NCBI RefSeq assembly: GCF_002902965.1
Contig: NZ_CP026107.1
Coordinates: forward strand, 1,426,001-1,490,000
Origin: Paraburkholderia hospita
GTDB lineage: Bacteria > Pseudomonadota > Gammaproteobacteria > Burkholderiales > Burkholderiaceae
DNA length: 64,000 nt
Reading direction: 5' to 3'
Position numbers and translations under genes: made by a program. This document shows positions 7,741-15,525 of the stretch, piece after piece (within the stretch, counting starts at the first letter, position 1; each line of letters opens with the position of its first letter). A model generated the notes under the pieces. It saw nothing but the letters and a program-made list of their open reading frames with translations, searched no databases and was not told where the DNA came from.

Positions 7741-8757
7741 TTACGCAAGAATCTGGTTCAGATACCCGAGACGCGATGCCATCTGCGGATCGGACGGCTG
7801 CTCGAATGCGTTGCAGAACGCCTGCGTCGCGGCCTGTGCGCTACTCGTGCCCTTCACGGCCGCGATTGCGCCCGCCTGCGAGGTCTGCAATTCCTGTTTC
7901 AGATAGCCGTAGTTCGCGGCCTCGCTCGACGGATCGAGGTTGTGCTGGCGCGCATAGTCGAGCAGACCTTGCTTGCGCGTGCCGCCCCATTGCGCGATGC
8001 CGTAGCCGTTCGCGTTGTCGTCGGCCATGTTCGAACTGGGCGCGCCGATCTTGCCGCCCTGGTTGATGCCGGAGTTCATGCCGCCGCTCTCGTGCCACAG
8101 ATTCGCGACGATGCCCGCCGCCTGATCCTTCGTGAGCCCGAAGTCCTTTTGCAGATTGCTGACGTAGGCGTCGGCGGCTTGCTTGCTCTGCGCAGGCGAC
8201 AAGGCTTGTGTTTGCGGCGCGGTGCTGAGTCCTTCGGGTGCTGCGCCGGAAGATGCGCTTGGCGTTGAAGATGACGCGGACGCGGACGCGGAAGCTGCTG
8301 CGCCATTAGTGGTCGCGACATTGCCTGCGGCGCTATTGATTGCGCCACTATTGCCGACGCCGGCCGCTCCACCGCCACCGCCTGCGCCTGCGCCATAGCC
8401 GCCGGCAGGCGTCCCGCTGCCGGGCATCGCTGCAAAATTATCGTAGCCACCAGACGGCGCGCCCGCCGGCGCACCACCCGCGCCGCCTTGCGCACCCGTG
8501 CCGTCCGGGTCGCTCAGCATGGCGGCGAGATCGGCGAAGAACTGCGACAGACCGTTATTGCTGCCCGCCGATGCACCCGCGGTTCCCGCGCTCTGCCCCG
8601 TGCCTTGTGCGACCCCGCCGCCGTCGATCAGCTTCGCAATATCGCTCAGCAGATTCGCAACCGACGTGTCCTGAGACGAGCCATTGCCCAGCACGCCCGC
8701 GACGGGCGACAGCCCCGACACACCGCCTGCGCCGTTGAGAAGAGAAAGAGTGTTCAT
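7741..8757 (-). CDS. Harpin-like protein fused to a phage-tail-lysozyme domain
   Basis: A 338-residue protein with two halves. Residues 1-180 are harpin-like: very rich in Gly, Ala and Ser, without cysteine, with the amphipathic segments LLSDIAKLIDGG and LSQFFADLAAML that recur in the second harpin at 9912-10625. Residues ~190-338 resemble the phage tail lysozyme family (LTKDQAAGIVANLWHESGG, with E223 as likely catalytic acid, and NGYGIAQWGGTRKQGLLDYA). The protein probably travels through or helps the type III system and cuts peptidoglycan. Other harpins carry pectate lyase or transglycosylase domains, so the principle is known. A PIP box with -10 element precedes the gene. Confidence 0.82.
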   Translation of the reverse strand: MNTLSLLNGAGGVSGLSPVAGVLGNGSSQDTSVANLLSDIAKLIDGGGVAQGTGQSAGTAGASAGSNNGLSQFFADLAAMLSDPDGTGAQGGAGGAPAGAPSGGYDNFAAMPGSGTPAGGYGAGAGGGGGAAGVGNSGAINSAAGNVATTNGAAASASASASSSTPSASSGAAPEGLSTAPQTQALSPAQSKQAADAYVSNLQKDFGLTKDQAAGIVANLWHESGGMNSGINQGGKIGAPSSNMADDNANGYGIAQWGGTRKQGLLDYARQHNLDPSSEAANYGYLKQELQTSQAGAIAAVKGTSSAQAATQAFCNAFEQPSDPQMASRLGYLNQILA

Positions 8758-8819
8758 CCGAGTCCTCTGAGGAGAAGGCCGACGATGCGCCGCATCGATT
8801 GCGTCGACCTGGTGCCGTC

Positions 8820-8881
8820 AGGATAAAAGCCGTCCAGCCGTCGCACCGCGTGGCGCGCGAAGCCAGATGCGCAAACACGAA
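8820..8881 (-). promoter_or_regulatory. PIP/hrpII box promoter of the harpin-lysozyme gene
   Basis: On the minus strand TTCGT (8881-8877), 15 bases, TTCGC (8861-8857), then 31 bases and TATCCT (8825-8820). This is the geometry required by HrpB/HrpX-type activators, and the start codon lies 62 bases beyond the -10. Confidence 0.8.
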
Positions 8882-8903
8882 AGCGCAGCGTCCCGCCGTG
8901 TGC

Positions 8904-8966
8904 TTCGTTTGTCCGTACTGATACTTCGCGTCGCGCGGACGTTGCATGCGGCGTGGCTCGTATCCT
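8904..8966 (+). promoter_or_regulatory. PIP-like box with 16-base spacer, divergent
   Basis: TTCGT (8904-8908), 16 bases, TTCGC (8925-8929), then 31 bases and TATCCT (8961-8966). The half-site spacing is one base longer than in the other boxes, but the distance to the -10 and the -10 sequence equal those of the divergent harpin promoter. It would serve the gene at 9018. Confidence 0.5.
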
Positions 8967-9017
8967 CGTTCGCATCGGATCCCGCCCGCTCATTTCGCAC
9001 AATCAAGGAGCAAGTCA

Positions 9018-9341
9018 ATGCGCCTCTCTGGACGCGCCGCTATTGCGTTATCCATGTCGCTATCAGTCGCGTTCTGCGCTCACGCGTCCGCTCAGAACGC
9101 ACAGCGCGACGGATTGCTTCACGTGAACGCTGACGACGACAGGATCGAAGCGCGACATCTGGAAGCAGCGCGCGCGGAGCAAAGGCGCCTCGACGCACAT
9201 CGCGAGGAAGCGCATCGCGAAGACGCGCGTCTCGAACAGGAACGGCTCGCTGAAGCACGCCGCGAAGCGCGCATCGATGCGTACAACGCGTGGCTCGCGC
9301 ACTGGCACGAAATGCGGTCGCGCGATGGAATGACGCCATGA
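9018..9341 (+). CDS. Small exported coiled-coil protein
   Basis: A 107-residue protein. An AAGGAG ribosome site (9004-9009) selects the ATG at 9018. Residues 1-26 form a Sec signal peptide (MRLSGRAAIALSMSLSVAFC followed by AHASA). The mature part is a highly charged single helix rich in Glu, Arg, Ala and His (repeated heptad-like EARHLEAARAEQRRLDAHRE), likely a coiled coil in the periplasm. Its stop overlaps the start of the transglycosylase gene, so the two proteins probably work together, perhaps positioning or restraining the enzyme at the secretion channel. I know no named family for it. Confidence 0.72.
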   Translation: MRLSGRAAIALSMSLSVAFCAHASAQNAQRDGLLHVNADDDRIEARHLEAARAEQRRLDAHREEAHREDARLEQERLAEARREARIDAYNAWLAHWHEMRSRDGMTP

Positions 9342-9841
9342 AGCGTCGTCACATGAACCGCCGCGCGTTGCGCATCGCCGGCACGCTGCTGTGCGCGTCG
9401 ACTGCGCTTGTGACATCCGCTGCCCACGCCGACTGCTTCGACGATGCCGCCGCATGGCAACGTCTGAATCCGCTGATCCTGCGCGCAATCGCGTGGCAGG
9501 AGTCGCACAACAACGCCGACGCGACGCATGCGAACGCCAACGGCTCGACCGACTACGGCGTGATGCAGATCAACTCGATCCATCTGCCGGAGCTCGAGCG
9601 ATACGGCATCCGGCGCGACGCGCTGATGGTGCCGTGCAAGAACGTCTATATCGCCGCATGGCATCTGCGCAAACAGGTGGTCCGCTACGGCAACACGTGG
9701 ACAGCCGTGGGCGCCTATCATTCGTCGACGCCTGCGCTGCGCGACGATTACGCGCGCCGCATCGCCGCGATCATCGAACGCTGGCGGCGCGACCCTGCAC
9801 ATGCGATACCGGTGACGGCTGCATCGCTGGCCGCGCGTTGA
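9338..9841 (+). CDS. Lytic transglycosylase associated with type III secretion (HpaH/IpgF-like)
   Basis: A 167-residue exported SLT-type lytic transglycosylase. The N-terminal signal peptide (about 1-31) ends at AHA; mature catalytic motifs are AIAWQESHNN with catalytic E55, STDYGVMQIN, and VGAYHSSTPALR. Single-domain enzymes of this size open peptidoglycan for type III and type IV machines (Hpa2/HpaH in Xanthomonas, IpgF in Shigella). The start overlaps the preceding stop (ATGA at 9338-9341), and the location between two harpin genes supports a T3SS role. Confidence 0.9.
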   Translation: MKRRHMNRRALRIAGTLLCASTALVTSAAHADCFDDAAAWQRLNPLILRAIAWQESHNNADATHANANGSTDYGVMQINSIHLPELERYGIRRDALMVPCKNVYIAAWHLRKQVVRYGNTWTAVGAYHSSTPALRDDYARRIAAIIERWRRDPAHAIPVTAASLAAR

Positions 9842-9911
9842 GCGTACTGCGAAGTCGTTAGTCAAACAGCGGCGCGTCCGACGAATCTCGCGCGCCGCAT
9901 CCCGACCTCGA

Positions 9912-10625
9912 TCAGACGTCGTTCTTCTGATTCAGATCGCCCGACGACACCGACACCTGCGACGAATCGAACACCTTGTTGCCGCCATCGCCCGTTTCCG
10001 GATTCGTCAGGCCGTTGCCCGCGAACCCGAACCTCTGCGCCATGTCCATCTTGCCGTTCGAATGACCCGTTTCGAGAATCGCGGCTTCCTTCGTCGCGCC
10101 CGAGTTCAACGTGACCGAGCCGTCCGCGCCCATATGGCCGACATTGTTGCCGCTCGCGTTGTACAGGTTGCCCTGCGAGTCTTCCTGCAGATGCAGCGCG
10201 TCGCCGCCCGCCTTGCTGTTGATCTTGATGTCGTGCATGCCCTGGCCGGCCGTGCCCAGGCCGTTGCTGGCCGACGCGCCCGTCGGCGAACCCGTCGCCG
10301 AACCAGCGGGCGAACCCGCGGCCGAGCCCATCGAAGGCATCGAGCCGGGTTGGCCGCCCATCGGCGAAGCGGGATTCTGCGCACCCTGTGCACCTTGCGC
10401 GCCTTGCTGACCGCCGAGCACGCCCGCCAGATCCTGCAGGAACTGGCTGACGTTGTTTCCGCCGCCCGCGTTGTTCTGCTGGCCGTCGATCAGTTGCGAC
10501 AGATCCTGCAGCAGCTTGCCGACGTCGCCGCCCTGACCCGGCACGGCTTGCGACGCGCCGCCCGTCATGCCGCCGACGGGCGTGTAGTTCACGGGGTTGA
10601 GAAAGGATTGGGTAATGGAGTTCAT
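9912..10625 (-). CDS. Harpin-like secreted protein
   Basis: A 237-residue glycine- and glutamine-rich, cysteine-free protein. The amphipathic pair LLQDLSQLIDG and VSQFLQDLAGVLGG (about residues 36-75) parallels the harpin-lysozyme fusion, followed by a low-complexity segment with repeated Gly-Ser-Ala-Pro-type units. The C-terminal third (HDIKINSKAGGDALHLQEDS onward) looks like a beta-rich domain that I cannot name. An AGAGAG ribosome site precedes the ATG at 10625, and a perfect PIP box lies upstream. Harpins are exported by Hrp2 systems and help translocation or elicit plant responses. Confidence 0.85.
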   Translation of the reverse strand: MNSITQSFLNPVNYTPVGGMTGGASQAVPGQGGDVGKLLQDLSQLIDGQQNNAGGGNNVSQFLQDLAGVLGGQQGAQGAQGAQNPASPMGGQPGSMPSMGSAAGSPAGSATGSPTGASASNGLGTAGQGMHDIKINSKAGGDALHLQEDSQGNLYNASGNNVGHMGADGSVTLNSGATKEAAILETGHSNGKMDMAQRFGFAGNGLTNPETGDGGNKVFDSSQVSVSSGDLNQKNDV

Positions 10626-10689
10626 CGAATTCTCTCTGGTTAAAAAGAAGACGAACCGGCGATCTTTGCCCGATCCCGATTCAGCCTCG

Positions 10690-10751
10690 ACGATAGATTC
10701 ATGCGGGCACTCCACACCCATGCGGCGCGAAGCCGCGTGACGCATCGCGAA
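10690..10751 (-). promoter_or_regulatory. PIP/hrpII box promoter of the harpin gene
   Basis: On the minus strand TTCGC (10751-10747), 15 bases, TTCGC (10731-10727), then 31 bases and TATCGT (10695-10690). Both half-sites are perfect consensus. The -10 is 64 bases before the ATG. Confidence 0.87.
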
Positions 10752-10821
10752 TGACGCATGCAGTTGACTCGCTGTAGCGTGTCGGAACGTTGCCCTCTCT
10801 TCACACGCGTCGAGGACGCGC

Positions 10822-10883
10822 TTCGGCACGCGGCACGACGCTTCGCGCACGCGAAAGACCGGAAGCGACGGCGCATACAGAAT
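10822..10883 (+). promoter_or_regulatory. PIP/hrpII box promoter of the HrpB1-like gene
   Basis: TTCGG (10822-10826), 15 bases, TTCGC (10842-10846), then 31 bases and CAGAAT (10878-10883), which fits YANNNT. The ATG follows at 10938. It is divergent from the harpin promoter 70 bases away. Confidence 0.78.
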
Positions 10884-10937
10884 GCAGTGTCGGGCGTGTG
10901 CCCGCTTTCGATCGTCAACCGTTCATGCGAGACCGCC

Positions 10938-11396
10938 ATGTCGAATCTTCAATGCAGTCCATCCGTGCTCAACGCGATGATGTCGGTGTTTTCAGGCGGC
11001 ATGCGCATCGGCGCCATGCCGGAGTTGCATGACGTGCTCGGCGCGTTGCGCGCGTGGCAGCCGGACAGCCCGCTTGCCGACGTGTGCGAGGCCCGTTTGC
11101 TGATCAACCAGACGGAATGGCGAGAAGCGGCGAGCCTGCTACGCCACGTGACGAGCCGTCACGCGAATCTGCCCGTCGTGTCGGCGCTGTATGCGTTGTG
11201 CCTTTTCATGCAGCACGACGACGAGTGGCGCCGCGCCGCGACGGACGCCGTCGATACGGGCAACGACACGGCTATCGCGATCGTCGCGCGGTTCCTGAAT
11301 GTGCCCAATGACGAGGCTGCGAGCGTTCATGGTCCGGAACTGTCGACGCGCGTGCTTGCCGCGATCGAGACGAATGGCGCGCTGGAGCATAGTTGA
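10938..11396 (+). CDS. HrpB1/HrpK-family T3SS protein (second copy)
   Basis: A 152-residue helical protein with TPR-like helices of the HrpB1/HrpK family (PELHDVLGALRAWQPDSPLA, CEARLLINQTEWREAASLLR, SALYALCLFMQHDDEWRRA). A longer relative is encoded at 47081-47686 in the core cluster, at the canonical hrpB1 position. This copy has its own PIP promoter beside the harpin genes, so it may be a chaperone or accessory for harpin export rather than an apparatus part. The ATG at 10938 is chosen because upstream in-frame sequence is promoter DNA. Confidence 0.85.
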   Translation: MSNLQCSPSVLNAMMSVFSGGMRIGAMPELHDVLGALRAWQPDSPLADVCEARLLINQTEWREAASLLRHVTSRHANLPVVSALYALCLFMQHDDEWRRAATDAVDTGNDTAIAIVARFLNVPNDEAASVHGPELSTRVLAAIETNGALEHS

Positions 11397-11577
11397 TGGC
11401 AATGGCGGCGTTGCGCGTGGCAGCGAGTGTCAGTGCGAACGCGTTGACCTTGGCGGGCACGGGTTGCGCGTCTGCTGCAGAGGAACAGAATTCGTAAGAC
11501 TGGGGCGCTTGTCGTGAGGCTGGAAAGACGCAAATTACCAGACCGCGCCTCAGGCGGAAGCGGAGCATCGCCCTTCT

Positions 11578-11607
11578 CTTTCTGCCAACAGGGAGATTGG
11601 CAGAAAG
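11578..11607. terminator. 11-bp perfect hairpin downstream of maeB
   Basis: CTTTCTGCCAA (11578-11588) and TTGGCAGAAAG (11597-11607) form a perfect 11-bp stem with an 8-base loop, about 37 bases past the maeB stop and also downstream of the convergent HrpB1-like gene. There is no clear T tract on either strand, so it may be a bidirectional terminator or an mRNA end protector. Confidence 0.5.
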
Positions 11608-11643
11608 CATGCAAAAAGCGATGTTGGTGTTTGAACGTCGCGG

Positions 11644-13941
11644 CTAGTTCTGCGCAATCACATCCGCCACCAGCACCGCCGTCATATTGACGATGCGGCG
11701 CACCGTCGCGGATGCGGGCAACACATGGACCGGCTGCGCTGCGCCCAACAGAATCGAGCCAATCGCGACGTTGTTCCCCGCTGCCGTCTTCAGCAGGTTG
11801 TACGAGATATTGGCTGCGTCGATGTTCGGCAATACCAGCAGATTCGCGTCGCCTTCGAGCGTCGAATCCGGCATCGCTTCGCGGCGCAGCGTGTGGTCGA
11901 GCGCGAGGCTGCCGTGCATTTCCCCGTCCACCTGCAAGTGTGGCGCGCGTTGACGCAGGATCGCCAGCACATTGCGCATCTTCTGCGCAGAAGGCGCGTT
12001 GCTCGTGCCGAAGTTCGAATGCGACAGCAGCGCAATCTTCGGCTCGATGCCGAAACGCAGCACTTCCTGGGCCGCCATGATCGTGATGTCGGCGAGTTCT
12101 TCGGCAGTCGGATCGACGTTCACGTGCGTATCGACGAGGAAAATCTGCCGGCCCGGCAGCACCAGCGCATTCATTGCTGCGTAGACGTTGCAGCCTTTCT
12201 TTTTGCCGATCACCTGATCGATGAAGTGCAGATGCCGGTGCGTCGTGCTCACCATGCCGCAGATCATGCCGTCCGCCTCGCCGCGCTTCACCAGCATCGC
12301 GCCGATCAGCGTGGTGCGGCGGCGCATTTCGAGCTTCGCCATCTGCTCGGTAAAGCCCTTGCGCGACATCATCTCGTGATACGTCTGCCAAAAGTCGCGG
12401 TAGCGTTCGTCGTGGTCAGTGTCGACGATCGTGTAGTCCTGGCCGTTCACCAGACGCAGGCCGTACTTCGCAATACGTTGCTCGATCACAGCCGGACGGC
12501 CGATCAGGATGGGCTTCGCGAGCCTTTCGTCGACGGCGATCTGCACCGCGCGCAGCACGCGCTCTTCTTCGCCTTCAGCGAACACGATGCGCTTCTTCTC
12601 CGGCTCGACGCGACGCGCCAGCTGGAAGATCGGCTTCATGGTCGTGCCGCTTTGATAAACGAACTGCTGCAGATGCTGCCTGTACGCCTCCATGTCCTCG
12701 ATCGGACGCGTGGCGACGCCCGAATCCATCGCGGCCTGCGCGACAGCGGGCGCGAGCTTGACGATCAGACGCGGATCGAACGGCTTCGGAATCAGATAGT
12801 CAGGACCAAACGACAGATCACGAATGCCGTAAGCCGTCGCAACGATGTCGCTCTGTTCCTGACGCGCCAGTTCAGCAAGCGCATGGACAGCCGCAATTTC
12901 CATCTCGCGCGTAACCGTCGTCGCGCCCGCGTCCAGCGCGCCGCGGAACAGGAACGGGAACACCAGCACGTTGTTGACCTGGTTCGGAAAGTCGGCTCGG
13001 CCCGTCGCCAGAATGGCATCCGGCCGTGCTTCGAGGGCGAGTTCCGGCAGAATCTCCGGCGTCGGATTGGCGAGCGCAAGAATCAGCGGCTTCGCGGCCA
13101 TCTGCCTGACCATGTCCTGCTTGAGCACGCCCCCGGCCGAGAGGCCGAGAAACACGTCCGCAACGCCGATCGCATCGGCAAGCGTGCGCGCGTTCGTTTC
13201 GCGCGCAAAACGCGCCTTGTCCGGATCCATCAGTTCGACACGGCCCTTGTAGACCACACCCGCCAGATCCGCGACCAGAATGTTGTCGAGTGGCAAACCC
13301 AGGTCGACGAGCAGATCGAGACACGCGAGCGCTGCGGCTCCCGCGCCCGATGCCACCAGCTTCACCTCCTCGATGTGCTTGCCCACCACTTTCAGACCGT
13401 TGATGACCGCCGCCGCGACGACGATTGCCGTGCCGTGCTGGTCGTCGTGGAAGACGGGAATCTTCATCCGCTTGCGGCATTCCCGCTCGACGACGAAACA
13501 GTCCGGCGCCTTGATGTCTTCGAGGTTGATGCCGCCGAAAGTCGGTTCGAGTGCCGCGATCACGTCCACCAGCTTGTGCGGGTCTGACTCGTTCAACTCG
13601 ATATCGAACACGTCGATACCCGCGAACTTCTTGAACAGCACCGCCTTGCCTTCCATCACCGGCTTCGATGCAAGCGGCCCGATGTTGCCCAGGCCGAGCA
13701 CTGCCGTGCCGTTCGTCACGACACCGACCAGGTTGCTGCGCGCGGTGAAGCGCGCGGCGTTCATCGGGTTCTCGACGATTGCCTCGCACGCGAACGCAAC
13801 CCCGGGTGAGTAGGCCAGCGAGAGGTCGCGCTGGTTGATCATCTGCTTCGTCGGTGCGATGGTCAGCTTGCCCGGTGTCGGGAACTCGTGATAGTCGAGG
13901 GCTGCCTGGCGGAAGCTGGTTGTCTCGGATGGTTTTGTCAT
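11644..13941 (-). CDS. maeB: NADP-dependent malic enzyme with phosphotransacetylase-like domain
   Basis: A 765-residue fusion enzyme. Residues 1-430 are the malic enzyme: YSPGVAFACEA with the catalytic tyrosine loop, NGTAVLGLGNIGPLASKPVM, FHDDQHGTAIVVAAA with metal ligands, and the Rossmann motif VASGAGAAALACLDLL. Residues ~440-765 match the phosphate acetyltransferase family (VFAEGEEERVLRAVQ) that in MaeB proteins usually acts as a regulatory acetyl-CoA-binding part. The reaction is malate + NADP to pyruvate + CO2 + NADPH. It stands beside the dicarboxylate carrier and D-tartrate dehydratase genes on the same strand, fitting growth on C4 acids. Confidence 0.96.
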   Translation of the reverse strand: MTKPSETTSFRQAALDYHEFPTPGKLTIAPTKQMINQRDLSLAYSPGVAFACEAIVENPMNAARFTARSNLVGVVTNGTAVLGLGNIGPLASKPVMEGKAVLFKKFAGIDVFDIELNESDPHKLVDVIAALEPTFGGINLEDIKAPDCFVVERECRKRMKIPVFHDDQHGTAIVVAAAVINGLKVVGKHIEEVKLVASGAGAAALACLDLLVDLGLPLDNILVADLAGVVYKGRVELMDPDKARFARETNARTLADAIGVADVFLGLSAGGVLKQDMVRQMAAKPLILALANPTPEILPELALEARPDAILATGRADFPNQVNNVLVFPFLFRGALDAGATTVTREMEIAAVHALAELARQEQSDIVATAYGIRDLSFGPDYLIPKPFDPRLIVKLAPAVAQAAMDSGVATRPIEDMEAYRQHLQQFVYQSGTTMKPIFQLARRVEPEKKRIVFAEGEEERVLRAVQIAVDERLAKPILIGRPAVIEQRIAKYGLRLVNGQDYTIVDTDHDERYRDFWQTYHEMMSRKGFTEQMAKLEMRRRTTLIGAMLVKRGEADGMICGMVSTTHRHLHFIDQVIGKKKGCNVYAAMNALVLPGRQIFLVDTHVNVDPTAEELADITIMAAQEVLRFGIEPKIALLSHSNFGTSNAPSAQKMRNVLAILRQRAPHLQVDGEMHGSLALDHTLRREAMPDSTLEGDANLLVLPNIDAANISYNLLKTAAGNNVAIGSILLGAAQPVHVLPASATVRRIVNMTAVLVADVIAQN

Positions 13942-13976
13942 GGCGGCGGTGCTCAGGATAGGGTTGGCTCGACAGC

Positions 13977-15332
13977 TCAGTGCGTGTGGGACCGAATAAT
14001 GGTGTCGTTCGGATGCGGCAGGTCCATCGATGCGTCTTCGACCGACTCCAGGGCTTCGAGGCTCGTGTCAGAACGGTTGAGCATCGCGCGGGCTTGGTTC
14101 ATGTCGAGCGCGCCCTCCCAGCGAGCAACCACAATGGTCGCCACCCCGTTACCGATCAGATTCGTCACCGCACGCGCCTCGTTGAGGAAACGGTCGACGC
14201 CAAGCAGCAGCACCAGCCCGGATACAGGAATTTTGTGCATGGTGGCGAGCGTGGCCGCCAGTGCCACGAATCCCGCTCCGGCGACACCCGCCGACCCTTT
14301 GGACGTCAGCAACAGCACGCCAAGCAACAACAACTGATCCCAGATCGTCAGGTGGATGTTCATCGCCTGCGCAACGAACATCGAGGCCATCGTCAGATAG
14401 ATCGCCGTGCCATCGGCATTGAACGTATAGCCCGTTGGCAACACCATCCCGACCACGGGGCGTGAGCACCCCAGCTTTTCCATCTTGATGAGCATTTGCG
14501 GGAGGACCGCTTCAGTCGAGGCTGTCCCGAGCGTGATGAAAATCTCGTCCTTGATGTAGCGGAGGTACTTCCACAACGACAGTCCACTCACGCGCATGAC
14601 GAGGCCGAGCACGACGACCACGAAGAAGATCGAGGTCAGGTACAGACACAGCATCAGCTGACCAAACGAAGCCAGCGTGCCAATCCCGTACTTCGCGATG
14701 GTGAATGCCATGCCGCCAAACGCACCGACAGGCGCGACATACATCACGATTCGTACGACCCCGAACATGCCCTGAAGGAACATATCGAGCATGTCGACAA
14801 ACGGTGCGGTGCGGGGACCGAGCTTCGCGAGCGCGATGGCGAGCAGCAACGAGAAAAAGATGATGGGCAGGATCTCTCCATTCGCAAACGCTCCAACAAT
14901 GCTGTTGGGAACGATGCTCATGAAGAACTCGAGCATGCCGTGCTGTTGTGCCGCGTGGGTGTAGGTGGTAATTGCCGAGCTGTCGATATGCGCGGGGTCG
15001 ATGTTCATGCCGCTGCCCGGCTTGATGACGTTCACCACCACGAGGCCGACCGCAAGCGCGATCGTCGACGCAATTTCGAAGTAGACGACCGCCTTGACGC
15101 CAACCCTACCGGCTTCATGAAGGTCATTCATGCGGGCAATACCCACCACGACGGATGCAAAAATGATCGGAGCGAGCAGCATCCGGATCAATTTGATGAA
15201 CAGGTCACCGAGGGGTTTGAGTTGAGACCCGATATCAGGGTAAAAATGTCCGACGAGGACACCGGCAACAATGCCAATCAAAACCTGGACGTAAAGCTTC
15301 GAAAGTGATTTTCTGATCTTTGAAACCCGCAT
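13977..15332 (-). CDS. dctA: C4-dicarboxylate:cation symporter DctA
   Basis: A 451-residue inner-membrane carrier of the DAACS (glutamate/aspartate/C4-dicarboxylate) family with about eight helices and two re-entrant hairpins. Diagnostic sequences are VGHFYPDIG, IRMLLAPIIFASVVVGI, GTASTEAVLPQMLIKMEKLG (serine-rich hairpin), LPTGYTFNADGTAIYLTMA and TSKGSAGVAGAGFVALAAT. It takes up succinate, fumarate and malate, and here probably tartrate. An AGGAGA ribosome site precedes the ATG at 15332. It lies 35 bases upstream of maeB and 193 bases downstream of the D-tartrate dehydratase gene, all leftward. Confidence 0.96.
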   Translation of the reverse strand: MRVSKIRKSLSKLYVQVLIGIVAGVLVGHFYPDIGSQLKPLGDLFIKLIRMLLAPIIFASVVVGIARMNDLHEAGRVGVKAVVYFEIASTIALAVGLVVVNVIKPGSGMNIDPAHIDSSAITTYTHAAQQHGMLEFFMSIVPNSIVGAFANGEILPIIFFSLLLAIALAKLGPRTAPFVDMLDMFLQGMFGVVRIVMYVAPVGAFGGMAFTIAKYGIGTLASFGQLMLCLYLTSIFFVVVVLGLVMRVSGLSLWKYLRYIKDEIFITLGTASTEAVLPQMLIKMEKLGCSRPVVGMVLPTGYTFNADGTAIYLTMASMFVAQAMNIHLTIWDQLLLLGVLLLTSKGSAGVAGAGFVALAATLATMHKIPVSGLVLLLGVDRFLNEARAVTNLIGNGVATIVVARWEGALDMNQARAMLNRSDTSLEALESVEDASMDLPHPNDTIIRSHTH

Positions 15333-15455
15333 GACTGTCTCCTATGCGTGGCATCTTTTAATGAAAGTAAGGCTGAGCACCGCAGCGGCATTTAGCGCTG
15401 CGGCGAGCACGGCCTCATTTCGCCTGCGTTCCGTTTATCTGTTTTTATGAACGCT

Positions 15456-15477
15456 GCGCCGACGCGCTTTTCGGCGC
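15456..15477. repeat. 7-bp GC-rich inverted repeat between tarD-like gene and dctA
   Basis: GCGCCGA (15456-15462) pairs with TCGGCGC (15471-15477) over an 8-base loop, 49 bases past the end of the dehydratase gene. It has no T tract, so it may be only a weak terminator or attenuating hairpin. Confidence 0.3.
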
Positions 15478-15525
15478 GCTTGTCGGCTTGTCGGTACATT
15501 TGCCGCGAGTGTGTTGATCAGCGGC

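Noticed and set aside
11725..13587. 620-codon plus-strand frame opposite maeB
   Set aside because: Antisense shadow of the malic enzyme; composition rich in Arg, His and Val without any family motif.
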